A stretch of 20,233 nucleotides of DNA from Chryseosolibacter sp966080355 (GCA_966080355.1 CBHROW010000049.1:1-20233); one strand, 5' to 3'; shown: positions 1-7,171, counted from the first letter of the stretch. The notes: generated by a model from the sequence alone, not told the origin. Numbers and translations are program-made.

Positions 1-120
1 GCGACAAAAGATTTAATCGAAGTGATCGCGTTAAAAGTTCTGATGAATTTTCCCCAGACAGTAGTAATGTCAGATTTCAAATCTATTTTGGTCAATAATT
101 TGCTTATCGATAAAATATGA
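1..120 (+). CDS. C-terminal fragment of an unidentified protein
   Basis: An open frame enters from the left edge and ends at TGA 118-120, giving 39 residues of a larger protein. The stop overlaps the start of the next gene in an ATGA junction, the usual sign of translational coupling, and this is the main reason to believe the frame is real. The residues seen (ending NNLLIDKI) hold no motif I recognise, so no function is assigned. In other Bacteroidota, DUF6702 genes often sit beside peptidase or carboxypeptidase-regulatory-domain genes, but this fragment is too short to tell. Confidence 0.6.
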   Translation, partial: ATKDLIEVIALKVLMNFPQTVVMSDFKSILVNNLLIDKI

Positions 121-629
121 CCTTGTTTACAAACATTGCCGCCTGGCTTCAAATCGCATTGCTTGCGGTTTCTTCTCTTCATCCCATGCACGTCTCCGTG
201 ACGGAAATTGAATACGATGAAAAAGAAAAAGAACTCGAGATCATGATGCGTGTTTTCATCGATGATTTTGAACTGTCGGTAAAAAATCAACTCCGTCAGG
301 AAGACCTTGATATTCTCAACCCGAAAAACGGCAAGACCACCGACCAGATGGCGAGTGATTACATCAAAGATAAATTCAAGATCGCCCTTGATGGCAAACC
401 ACAGCAGACCGTTTATCTTGGTCACGAAAAAGAATCCGATGCGTTCATCCTGTATATCCAGGTTCCGAAGATCAAGAAATGGAAGATGATCCAGGTTACA
501 AATACCGTGATCACCGAAATGCACGATGATCAATCCAACCTCGTCAATGTTACTGTTCGCGATGACGTGAAAAGTTTACGGCTCACCCGAAATACCCCTA
601 CCGATAAATTGACGTTCAACTATAAATAA
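117..629 (+). CDS. DUF6702 family protein, probably exported
   Basis: This 170-residue protein has a hydrophobic N-terminus (about residues 7-20) ending near SSLHPMHVS, then a soluble domain with alternating beta-like segments. The HPxHVSVTEIEYD start of the mature part and the MMRVFIDDFE segment match my memory of the DUF6702 family of small Bacteroidota periplasmic proteins of unknown role. The ATG overlaps the stop of the preceding frame, so the two are probably co-translated. The likely signal peptide supports a periplasmic location. No catalytic motif is visible. Family assignment is by recognition rather than by search. Confidence 0.75.
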   Translation: MTLFTNIAAWLQIALLAVSSLHPMHVSVTEIEYDEKEKELEIMMRVFIDDFELSVKNQLRQEDLDILNPKNGKTTDQMASDYIKDKFKIALDGKPQQTVYLGHEKESDAFILYIQVPKIKKWKMIQVTNTVITEMHDDQSNLVNVTVRDDVKSLRLTRNTPTDKLTFNYK

Positions 630-630
630 G

Positions 631-658
631 GTGAAAGCAAAAAGCTGAAAGCAGAAAG
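631..658 (+). repeat. Four tandem degenerate heptamers, consensus CWGAAAG
   Basis: Starting one base after the stop codon of the DUF6702 gene there are four adjacent 7-base units in perfect register (631, 638, 645, 652), all ending in AAAG. A fifth unit, CTGAAAG, recurs at 684-690 out of register. The units differ at one or two positions each, so this is a degenerate array. The rest of the gap 661-736 shows no gene. Confidence 0.6.
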
Positions 659-736
659 TCGTGATGAACGCGCAATGTGGAAACTGAAAGCTTGATCATC
701 TGACACTTAAATCAACAGCGTTGCATTCTAAAAAAA

Positions 737-760
737 TCTTTGTGTCTTCGTGCCTTAGTG
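737..760 (+). repeat. Three tandem degenerate octamers, consensus YCTTNGTG
   Basis: Three adjacent 8-base units at 737-744, 745-752 and 753-760 share CTT-x-GTG and differ mainly at one central base. They lie 27 bases before the gldB ATG, so they are probably in its leader. I recall similar CTTTGTG-type strings scattered in other Bacteroidota genomes, which would make this a dispersed repeat, but this rests on memory. Confidence 0.55.
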
Positions 761-786
761 GCTACGGCATTCACTAATTTTTGATC

Positions 787-1788
787 ATGAAAAAAGTTTT
801 TTGGCTTCTTGTAATTTCGATATTCGCATTCAGTTGCGGAGAGGGCGATGAAGAAACCTGTGCCTTCGTTCCTGATGCGAAGGAGGTTAACGTTGAATTA
901 AGGTCTTACGAAGATTCGCTCGTAAACATTCCTTCGAAGAAAGCTTTGATCGCCTTTCTCACACGGAAGCCAGTGATGCGCGATTTTGTTTTCAAGCGAG
1001 GCGAGTACCCAAATGATTCAACATTTGTTCGCGAAGTATTCAACAAATTGAACAACCCGCACTTCGATACGCTTCTGTCTGAAACCAACCGCGTTTTTGG
1101 CAATCGGGAACAATTGAAAAAGCAATTTGAAGAAGCTTTCGCAAATCTGCGCTACTATTATCCGAATGTAAAGATCCCACGCATAGAAACCGTGATCACC
1201 GGCTTTGACACCGATCTGTTTGTTTCAGATTCGCTGATTGTGCTGGGGCTTGATTATTTTTTAGGGCGTGGCGCGAAATACCGGCCAAAGCAGTATGAAT
1301 ATGTATTGCGTCAATACAATCCGGAGAATATTGTTCCATCGTGTATGCTGATCTATGGCATTTCCGATCGTTTCAATAAAACGGACCTCAACGATAAGAC
1401 CGTGCTTGCCGACATGATGGCATACGGCAAATCGTTCTATTTCGCGAAGCACATGCTACCATGTACGCCTGACAGCACGTTCATCTGGTACACTGCGGAA
1501 GAAATTCGCGGCTCGAAAAAAAATCAGGATCTGATTTGGGCACGTCTTATTCAGGACAATGTACTTTACGCCACGGGCCACATGGTGAAACAAAAATACC
1601 TTGGCGAAAGGCCAAAGACACTTGAGGTTGGAGAAGATTGTCCCGGGCGCATCGCGCAATTTGTAGGTTGGCAAATTGTGAACGCATACATGAACAACCA
1701 TCGCGAGGTAACACTGCCTGAGCTCATGAAACAGTCAAACGCGCAGAAGATCTTTAAAGACTCGGGGTATAAGCCGGAGCGGAAGTAG
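787..1788 (+). CDS. gldB: Gliding motility lipoprotein GldB
   Basis: A 333-residue lipoprotein with a short hydrophobic signal ending in AFSC, so Cys17 is the predicted lipidated residue, followed by an acidic stretch (GEGDEE). The body matches GldB: a central segment with YYYPNVKIPRIETVITGFDTDLF and D-YFLG, and a C-terminal part with GERPKTLEVGEDCPGRIAQFVGWQIVNAYM. GldB is needed for gliding in Flavobacterium and is tied to the type IX secretion/gliding machinery of the envelope. I chose ATG 787 over an in-frame TTG at 781 because MKK starts the signal peptide. The gldC gene that follows gldB in Flavobacterium is not next to it here. The leader carries an octamer repeat and the 3' side a large inverted heptamer element. 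Confidence 0.9.
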   Translation: MKKVFWLLVISIFAFSCGEGDEETCAFVPDAKEVNVELRSYEDSLVNIPSKKALIAFLTRKPVMRDFVFKRGEYPNDSTFVREVFNKLNNPHFDTLLSETNRVFGNREQLKKQFEEAFANLRYYYPNVKIPRIETVITGFDTDLFVSDSLIVLGLDYFLGRGAKYRPKQYEYVLRQYNPENIVPSCMLIYGISDRFNKTDLNDKTVLADMMAYGKSFYFAKHMLPCTPDSTFIWYTAEEIRGSKKNQDLIWARLIQDNVLYATGHMVKQKYLGERPKTLEVGEDCPGRIAQFVGWQIVNAYMNNHREVTLPELMKQSNAQKIFKDSGYKPERK

Positions 1789-1813
1789 GTGGTGTTTGTA
1801 ACCTCTAAGAAAA

Positions 1814-1901
1814 AATATCAAATAACGAATATTGAATAACGATTATCGAAGCGGGCATACAAACTTCGATATTCAGTGTTCGTTATTCGTTATTCGATAT
1901 T
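1814..1901. repeat. Inverted pair of five-unit heptamer arrays (TAWCGAA / TTCGWTA)
   Basis: Between gldB and the next gene, a left arm (1814-1851) and a right arm (1864-1901) of 38 bases each pair at 31 of 38 positions around a 12-base spacer (1852-1863). Each arm is itself built of five consecutive 7-base units: 1816-1850 on a TAWCGAA pattern, and 1865-1899 on the complementary TTCGWTA pattern, with a few degenerate units. A transcript could fold into a long stem. There is no open reading frame and no terminal T run, so a simple terminator is unlikely. It could be a REP/MITE-like dispersed element. Confidence 0.8.
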
Positions 1902-1937
1902 ACTTTCGAGTGCAAAAAATCTAATTCAGTCTTACCA

Positions 1938-2381
1938 ATGAAAAAATTCCTGTCACTTATTGCCATCCTTACACTAGCATTTGCGGCCTTCGCCCAGAAA
2001 AAAACCGGAGAGCAAAAAGAAATAGACGACCTGAACCGCGCAATCGATCATGCGGTAGTTAAGAAAGACATTGAGTTCCTGAAAAAGCACTACTCCGATG
2101 ATTTCGTGTTCACGCACGCAACGGGTCTCATCGATTCGAAAGAAAGCTGGATCAAGGGCATCGAAAACATGAAGGATGCCCGTTATGCTTCGCGCGAACA
2201 TGATTCAACCGTGGTTGAGCTGCATAATGATGTCGCCATTATTTCCGGCAAGCTTTCCGTGACCCGGGAAGAGAAAGAAAAAACTTCCCGCTATGCTGTG
2301 AAGTATGTGAGAGTATATGCACTGCGAAATAAAGTCTGGCAGATGATCTGTCACCGAAGTACCGGTGAAGCGCACTTCTAG
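1938..2381 (+). CDS. Secreted SnoaL/NTF2-like (DUF4440-type) protein
   Basis: A 147-residue protein with a clear signal peptide (MKK, hydrophobic to about residue 18, then FAQ, with likely cleavage before KKTGEQ). The mature part has the layout of the NTF2-like fold: an N-terminal helix (EIDDLNRAIDHAVVKKDIEFLKKHYSDDFVFTH), a middle segment around SWIKGI, and C-terminal strands with AIISGKLSV and VKYVRVYALRNKVWQMICHRST. Such DUF4440/SnoaL-like proteins hold small ligands or act as accessory domains; the substrate cannot be told here. It converges on the methyltransferase gene with only 12 bases between the stops. Confidence 0.8.
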   Translation: MKKFLSLIAILTLAFAAFAQKKTGEQKEIDDLNRAIDHAVVKKDIEFLKKHYSDDFVFTHATGLIDSKESWIKGIENMKDARYASREHDSTVVELHNDVAIISGKLSVTREEKEKTSRYAVKYVRVYALRNKVWQMICHRSTGEAHF

Positions 2382-2393
2382 GTGGTCAGACGA

Positions 2394-3575
2394 CTAATCA
2401 ACGTAGAGCACCAATCCCTTCAAATACTCTCCCTCCGGATGAAAAATTGAAACGGGGTGATCTGCAGGCTGTGAAAGATGATGCAGCACGCGGATCTGTC
2501 TGCCCGCCTGAATTGCCGATGAAACGATCGTATCGTAAAACAATTGACGATCGACAACCTGTGAGCATGAGAACGTGAACAACACCCCGCCTTTACGAAT
2601 CGCTTTCATCGCTTCAACGTTGAGCCGCTGATATCCTTTTACGGCCTGATGACGTGCATCACGATGTTTTGCGAATGCGGGAGGATCGAGCACAATCACA
2701 TCGTAGTGATCCGCTTTGTCTTTTAAAAAGTCGAAAGTATCCACAGCAAAGCACTCGTGAATATCTGGGTTGAACCCGTTCAGTTCTATGTTCTTTCGCG
2801 TGAGATCGATTGCTTTCTGAGAAGCATCGACAGAATGAACCAGCTTGGCCCCGGCATGCAAGGCGTAAATCGAAAAACCTCCGGTGTAGCAGAAAGTATT
2901 GAGCACCGTTTTGTATTTCGAAAAATCACCGAGCAACTTCCGGTTCTCACGTTGATCGAGAAAGAAGCCGGTCTTCTGTCCTTCTTCCCAATCGATCAAA
3001 AATTTGAAATTGTTTTCGAGCACGATATGGGGAACAACGCCCATGCCTTCGAGATATTCATCATTGACCTCGCGAACCTTGCCAGGAAGCGTTGACTTGC
3101 TTTTGTAGTAGATCACCTTGAGATCGGGCAGAATCTCTTTCAACGCTGTCGCGATGATATTTCGGTCGAGGTGCATGCCTGCCGAGTGCGCCTGAACGAT
3201 CAGCGCGCCATCATAGTAGTCGATAACGAGGCCGGGAACGCCATCGCCTTCCGCATGTGTCAATCGAAATGCGTTCGTAAAATCGCTTGGAAGTCCTGAT
3301 GCTTTCCGGACGTGAAGCGCATTTTTTAAACGCTCCTTCCAAAAATTTTCACCTGGACGCTTTGCACCGAATGATAGCATCCGAACAGCAATACTTCCAT
3401 TTTGATAATGACCAAACCCAAGCGTATTCGCTTTGTGATCGACAATTTCAACCCAGCAGCCGTCTGTGATTTCACCCTCAAGTTTATTAATGGCGCCTGA
3501 AAACACCCATGGATGGAATCGCAAGAGCGAAATCTCTTTGCCCTTTTTTAGAATTATTTTGCCGGAAATGGTCAT
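2394..3575 (-). CDS. RlmI-like class I SAM-dependent rRNA methyltransferase
   Basis: A 393-residue protein with an N-terminal PUA-like domain (residues 1-75, including RFHPWVFSGAI) and a C-terminal Rossmann methyltransferase. Visible motifs are GQKTGFFLDQREN (199-211), the SAM-binding NTFCYTGGF (226-234), the acidic end of the next strand (SVDAS, 248-252), DPP (297-299) and a late Cys in FSCSQ (Cys337). This order is that of the RlmI/YccW family, which makes 5-methylcytosine in 23S rRNA (position 1962 in E. coli); the exact target here is inferred. ATG 3575 is preferred to an in-frame TTG at 3596 because it gives the usual family N-terminus. A small membrane-protein gene lies 42 bases upstream on the same strand and may be co-transcribed. 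Confidence 0.88.
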   Translation of the reverse strand: MTISGKIILKKGKEISLLRFHPWVFSGAINKLEGEITDGCWVEIVDHKANTLGFGHYQNGSIAVRMLSFGAKRPGENFWKERLKNALHVRKASGLPSDFTNAFRLTHAEGDGVPGLVIDYYDGALIVQAHSAGMHLDRNIIATALKEILPDLKVIYYKSKSTLPGKVREVNDEYLEGMGVVPHIVLENNFKFLIDWEEGQKTGFFLDQRENRKLLGDFSKYKTVLNTFCYTGGFSIYALHAGAKLVHSVDASQKAIDLTRKNIELNGFNPDIHECFAVDTFDFLKDKADHYDVIVLDPPAFAKHRDARHQAVKGYQRLNVEAMKAIRKGGVLFTFSCSQVVDRQLFYDTIVSSAIQAGRQIRVLHHLSQPADHPVSIFHPEGEYLKGLVLYVD

Positions 3576-3617
3576 TACTTGTGCAAGAAGCTGCAAAAGT
3601 ATCGAAAACGAACCCGT

Positions 3618-3773
3618 CTAGAAAACGATGCAATTCGTGAACCAGATAATCATGATTACCATCGTGATGAGCCAGAAAACCAAAGCAACTCGAAGCTTGC
3701 GAAGAAGGCGAGCATCTTCCTCGCGCCCTTCCTTTCCCTGACGACCTTGAAATATCGAAGTGAAATAGCTCAT
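3618..3773 (-). CDS. Small single-pass membrane protein (51 residues)
   Basis: Reading leftward, ATG 3773-3771 to TAG 3620-3618 encodes 51 residues. The N-terminal half is polar and charged (GRQGKEGREEDARLLRKLR). Residues 29-51 form one strong hydrophobic segment (VALVFWLITMVIMIIWF) ending TNCIVF, so positive charges precede the membrane segment and the N-terminus should stay in the cytoplasm. A TTAGG stretch just precedes the ATG. It is on the same strand as, and 42 bases upstream of, the rRNA methyltransferase. I recognise no family. The amphipathic charged half plus a textbook membrane segment makes chance unlikely. The overlapping opposite-strand frame has no such features. Confidence 0.65.
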   Translation of the reverse strand: MSYFTSIFQGRQGKEGREEDARLLRKLRVALVFWLITMVIMIIWFTNCIVF

Positions 3774-3878
3774 CCTAACCCATTTTACGCTTAATGGCGG
3801 CCTGTGGTTTACCTAAGGATGCGTCAGATGTGCCGAAAGTTCGAATTTCAGCCTTAAAATACCGTGTCGTGGGTGAGT

Positions 3879-4322
3879 TTATTTATAACGCTCAAACGGA
3901 TAAGGAATCACTTTCCCATCGCCTTCGATCGAGGCATCGATGAATTCTTTCCCGTCTTTCTTGACGAGTTTGTAACGAATGATCTTCGGAAAATCGTGTT
4001 TTGGATTCTCTGCTACAAACTCATCTTCGGTGTGGGAAGTTATGTAGAATTCAACCGGATCCTGATCGCCAGCCACATCGGGAATGTAGTAGAATGAATT
4101 TCCGCTGCGAACGAGCTTGACTTCTTCCTGGACTTCGGCTTTGTTGTTTTCCATTTTAAACGATGAGCCGAGTAGTGTTTTTCCGTCCGTATCTACTGAC
4201 CAGGTTTCGAAAACATCCTTGTCTTTGAGTTTCCATGTACCAACAAGCCAACCGAATTCTTTCTTTTGGCCGTAGGAAGAAAATGCGATGATTGTGAGCA
4301 CGAGAATGAAATATTTTTTCAT
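3879..4322 (-). CDS. Secreted DUF6265 family protein
   Basis: A 147-residue protein with a signal peptide (MKKYFILVLTIIAFSSYGQ, likely cut before KKEF). The mature part starts with WLVGTWKL, has ETWS and LLGSSFKM, and carries ENPKHDFPKIIRYKL near the C-terminus. These are features I associate with DUF6265, a beta-rich lipocalin-like domain of unknown function common in Bacteroidota. Probable location is periplasm or envelope. It starts about 86 bases beyond the end of the AraC gene on the same strand; the gap holds a heptamer array. Function is unknown. Confidence 0.78.
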   Translation of the reverse strand: MKKYFILVLTIIAFSSYGQKKEFGWLVGTWKLKDKDVFETWSVDTDGKTLLGSSFKMENNKAEVQEEVKLVRSGNSFYYIPDVAGDQDPVEFYITSHTEDEFVAENPKHDFPKIIRYKLVKKDGKEFIDASIEGDGKVIPYPFERYK

Positions 4323-4383
4323 GAGATTTTTTCTTCAAAGGAATAAAAATACGGGTGGGAAGTCTTGGAAAAAAACGACAGAA

Positions 4384-4411
4384 GGGCTCCGAGCTATGAG
4401 CCGCGAGCTCA
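4384..4411. repeat. Four tandem degenerate heptamers, consensus GAGCYNN (plus strand)
   Basis: Four adjacent 7-base units begin at 4384, 4391, 4398 and 4405. Three start GAGC and the first is GGGCTCC. The last unit contains the stop codon of the leftward AraC gene (4409-4411), so the array overlaps the gene end. GGCTC 4385-4389 and GAGCC 4398-4402 can also pair as a short hairpin. On the minus strand a T run follows only about 12 bases later, so terminator function is uncertain. Confidence 0.5.
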
Positions 4412-5218
4412 CCGCTCGAAGCGCTTTCCCATGAATAATTCGGACATCGGTTGATTCGCCCGAAACCAATCTTCCGGACTCATTCCTGTGAACTCGCGAA
4501 ACTCGTTGTTGAAATGCGGCTGATCAAAGTATCCCAAAAGATATGATGCTTCAGCTTTGGTGTGTTTTCCTTTTTGAAGAAGTTGATAGACATTTCTAAA
4601 CCGAACTATCCTGGTGAACATTTTTGCCGACACACCAACTTGTTCGAGAAACGTTCGCTGAAGCTTGCGTTCAGACATTCTGAACTCGCGAGCCAGTTGG
4701 TGAATCGACAAACTACCCTGGGCATTTTCTATTCGCAGAATCAACTCACCAAGCGTTTCTTTTGGTTCTGTTCGCGCTGCAATTCCCAGCAGAAATTGTT
4801 CAAGGCATTTCACTTTCTGGAATGAGGACGGCTGTTCAAGTAGTCGATCGCGAAGGCACGATATCTCATCTCTCAAAACATTGCTTGCATCAATAACATT
4901 GTTCGTAAAGCTGCCCATCGGAATCCGCAGCAAACTCCACAAGCCATCAGGTTTGAACTTGACACCGAGCACGCAGCTTTTCGATCCGGATCTCAAATTC
5001 ATCGCTTGTGCGATCTGACCGGCAATCAAGATCTTTTCCTGACGAACCCACTGCCCATCGCCAGACAAAGAAGAGAACGGGTCGCTCAAATGAAAAATCA
5101 ATTCGCTGCAACCATCAGGGACAACGATTTGTTCTTCTATTCCATCACCTTGAACAAGCCAGAAACATTCAACAAAACGTTGAAGACGACTTTCTGGAAT
5201 GAAGATTGAATAATTCAT
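4409..5218 (-). CDS. AraC family transcriptional regulator
   Basis: A 269-residue protein with an N-terminal cupin-like region (about 1-120) of the DUF6597 type, recognisable from FVECFWLVQGD and VVPDGCSELIFHLSD, and a C-terminal AraC/XylS double helix-turn-helix (about 165-258). The latter includes SIHQLAREFRMSERKLQRTF and the signature SYLLGYFDQPHFNNEFREFTGMSPEDW. Regulators of this kind bind DNA as activators or repressors, often in response to a small molecule; the ligand is unknown. It is transcribed away from the HtrA protease across 228 bases that contain a palindrome at 5292-5313, which it may bind. The 3' end runs into a heptamer array. Confidence 0.9.
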   Translation of the reverse strand: MNYSIFIPESRLQRFVECFWLVQGDGIEEQIVVPDGCSELIFHLSDPFSSLSGDGQWVRQEKILIAGQIAQAMNLRSGSKSCVLGVKFKPDGLWSLLRIPMGSFTNNVIDASNVLRDEISCLRDRLLEQPSSFQKVKCLEQFLLGIAARTEPKETLGELILRIENAQGSLSIHQLAREFRMSERKLQRTFLEQVGVSAKMFTRIVRFRNVYQLLQKGKHTKAEASYLLGYFDQPHFNNEFREFTGMSPEDWFRANQPMSELFMGKRFER

Positions 5219-5291
5219 GATAGCGCGTCTTGAATTTAAGATTCTGGTTGGCTCAAATAAGATTTTTGCCGGAAGAATAAATCAGGTAACA

Positions 5292-5313
5292 AAGTCCGAA
5301 ACGTTTCGTACTT
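5292..5313. promoter_or_regulatory. 22-bp near-perfect palindrome, candidate operator
   Basis: The arms AAGTcCGAAAC and GTTTCGtACTT are mirror images at 20 of 22 positions, with a perfect 12-base core at 5297-5308. It sits between two diverging genes, 73 bases before the AraC start and 133 bases before the htrA start. Size and position fit a binding site for a dimeric regulator. Which protein binds is not shown. A second, smaller inverted repeat (ACTTT-TT-AAAGT) lies at 5381-5392, nearer htrA. I found no exact Bacteroidota -7 element (TAnnTTTG) in this gap. Confidence 0.5.
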
Positions 5314-5446
5314 AAATCTAAAACCTCTCGTTATGACAGAAAATTACCTGGCAAACAGCGTCAAAAACTGACAAAGTTTCACTTTTTAAAGTCTCTGCTC
5401 AGTTTTTGATTTATTGATTAAGCATTTTTAAACAAGTAGTGGAAAT

Positions 5447-6949
5447 ATGAAAAGATTCAGTTCCTTATTCGCGGCAGCCGTACTGGGTAGTATATGTACG
5501 GTAGCCTCTTACAAATTTCTGGATGATGACAACGGAAAAGTGAAGTTGGACTACACCGCCAACGCGCCCGTTCATCGCGTAGCTTATTCTAATGCGGATG
5601 GCAAAGCTGTTCCGCTGGATTTTACTGCCGCTGCAGAAAAAGTGATGCCGGCAGTAGTGCATATCAAATCGACTTACCAAGGTTCAAGAACATCAGGCGA
5701 ACAAGACGCTCAAGATCTCTTTGAACAATTCTTCGGTGGCCGCATGCCTCAGCAAGGTCCACGTGAGGCCGGTGGGTCAGGTGTGATCATTAATTCTGAT
5801 GGCTACATCGTAACTAATAATCACGTGGTAGAAGATGCCGATGAGATCGAAGTTTCTCTCATGGACAATAGAACGTACGATGCTGAAGTAATCGGTACCG
5901 ATCCCGACACTGACATTGCGCTCATCAAAATCAAGGAGAAAGGATTGCCTACATTATCTTTTGTTGACTCAGACAATTCGAAGGTCGGTGAGTGGGTACT
6001 CGCAGTGGGAAACCCGTTCAATCTCAACTCCACAGTTACCGCTGGCATTATCAGCGCGAAAGGCAGAAGCATTAATATTCTGGGCGCTAACAGCAATGGA
6101 CGGAGCAATGAGAATCCGCTTGGCAGCACGGCCATCGAATCATTTATTCAAACCGATGCCGCAATCAATCCAGGCAACAGTGGTGGAGCGCTCGTTGATC
6201 TTAATGGAGGTTTGATCGGTATCAATACAGCTATCGCAAGCCCAACAGGATCGTATTCCGGATATGGTTTTGCAGTGCCTTCCGATATTGTGAGCAAGGT
6301 TGTGGAAGATCTGCTTCAATTTGGCGTAGTTCAGCGCGGATGGCTCGGTGTGAGCATTACAAGCGTAAACAGCCAACTTGCAAAAGAACAGGATCTGACC
6401 GTTCGCGAAGGTGCTTATATTTCGGCTTTCGCGCCATCGAGCGCAGCTAAGGAAGCCGGGCTAAAAGAAGGTGACGTTGTGGTTAAGATTGATGAGACAC
6501 CGATCCGTTCCAATACAGCCCTTATTGAGTATATTGGAAGACACCGTCCGGGCGACAAGCTTAGTGTCACGGTAAATCGCAAAGGCAAGGAGGTCACTAT
6601 ACCCGTAATCCTTAAATCCAGCGAAGGCAAGGTAGGCACCATCAAGCCCGAAGACCGCAAAGGTTTTGCTTCTCTGGGCATAGAATTGGAAGATGTTGAT
6701 GCAAAAGTTCTCAAAAATCTTGATCTTGAGAACGGAGTCAGGGTTAAAGCCCTCGCTCCCAATGGAAAATTAGTGAGGGATACGGATATCCGCGAAGGAT
6801 TTATCATCACGAAGGTTAACGATACCCCTGTAAATTCCGTTAAAGAGCTAAACCAGGTTTTGGATAAAAAGAACGCTGGTGAGCTGGTTATCCTCTCGGG
6901 AAAATACGAGACGTCCCGCAGAGAGTATAACTACGCTTTCCGCAAGTAA
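5447..6949 (+). CDS. HtrA/DegP-type periplasmic serine protease
   Basis: A 500-residue Do-family protease. Residues 1-20 form a hydrophobic export or anchor segment. The trypsin-like domain (about 60-290) has the full triad: His126 in TNNHVVEDADE, Asp156 in DPDTDIALIKI and Ser245 in INPGNSGGALV. Two PDZ domains follow: the first around 295-390 with RGWLGVSI and GLKEGDVVVKID, the second around 405-495 with NGVRVKALAPNGKL and REGFIITKVND. Such proteins degrade or refold damaged envelope proteins and often respond to stress. The Q-linker after Gln77 and the tyrosine-rich C-terminus differ from E. coli DegP, so I leave the symbol open among degP, degQ and htrA. A 57-residue gene follows after 14 bases and is probably co-transcribed. 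Confidence 0.95.
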   Translation: MKRFSSLFAAAVLGSICTVASYKFLDDDNGKVKLDYTANAPVHRVAYSNADGKAVPLDFTAAAEKVMPAVVHIKSTYQGSRTSGEQDAQDLFEQFFGGRMPQQGPREAGGSGVIINSDGYIVTNNHVVEDADEIEVSLMDNRTYDAEVIGTDPDTDIALIKIKEKGLPTLSFVDSDNSKVGEWVLAVGNPFNLNSTVTAGIISAKGRSINILGANSNGRSNENPLGSTAIESFIQTDAAINPGNSGGALVDLNGGLIGINTAIASPTGSYSGYGFAVPSDIVSKVVEDLLQFGVVQRGWLGVSITSVNSQLAKEQDLTVREGAYISAFAPSSAAKEAGLKEGDVVVKIDETPIRSNTALIEYIGRHRPGDKLSVTVNRKGKEVTIPVILKSSEGKVGTIKPEDRKGFASLGIELEDVDAKVLKNLDLENGVRVKALAPNGKLVRDTDIREGFIITKVNDTPVNSVKELNQVLDKKNAGELVILSGKYETSRREYNYAFRK

Positions 6950-6963
6950 GTGATAAAGAATAT

Positions 6964-7137
6964 ATGAGAAGATTGTTTAGAAAGGGCGAACGTGTTCGCA
7001 GCAAGATCGATGGAAAAGTGGTGGAAGTGTTAAAGTACATCAAGAAGAATGTCGTGCAAGTGATGTGGTTCGACATGGAAAAGAAAGAGCCGCGCACCAA
7101 TACGATTGAAGAAGACAAGCTGTCGAAAGCAGCATAA
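6964..7137 (+). CDS. Small basic protein, SH3-barrel-like (DUF2158/YodC-like)
   Basis: ATG 6964 to TAA 7135-7137 encodes 57 residues, rich in Lys and Arg. The pattern FRKGERVRSKIDGKVVEV, then VQVMWFDMEKKEPRTNTIEEDKL, reads as a small beta barrel of the KOW/SH3 kind. It resembles the YodC/DUF2158 group, whose typical form is a GDxVxxKxGGP opening and a CxWFD-like strand, but I make this link by pattern only. It lies 14 bases after the htrA stop on the same strand. Function is unknown; an RNA- or protein-binding role would suit the fold. Confidence 0.72.
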   Translation: MRRLFRKGERVRSKIDGKVVEVLKYIKKNVVQVMWFDMEKKEPRTNTIEEDKLSKAA

Positions 7138-7171
7138 TTCGTTCTCGATTGTAATTGAATATCTATCGACA

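Noticed and set aside
2351..2368. Hairpin TCACCG/CGGTGA at the end of the SnoaL-like gene as a terminator
   Set aside because: It lies inside the coding sequence, the stem is only 6 bp and no T run follows on either strand.
3579..3794. Plus-strand frame of 71 codons in the gap beside the methyltransferase gene
   Set aside because: It has no hydrophobic or domain pattern and lies opposite the 51-residue membrane protein and the methyltransferase start, which explain the region better.
5370..5408. Promoter-like strings before htrA
   Set aside because: AT-rich and suggestive, but no match to TAnnTTTG with a spaced TTTG; I could not name a promoter there.
5821..6135. Minus-strand 104-codon frame opposite htrA, and similar long antisense frames in other genes
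   Set aside because: These are shadows of well-supported genes, with low-complexity Ser/Leu-rich translations and no domain features.
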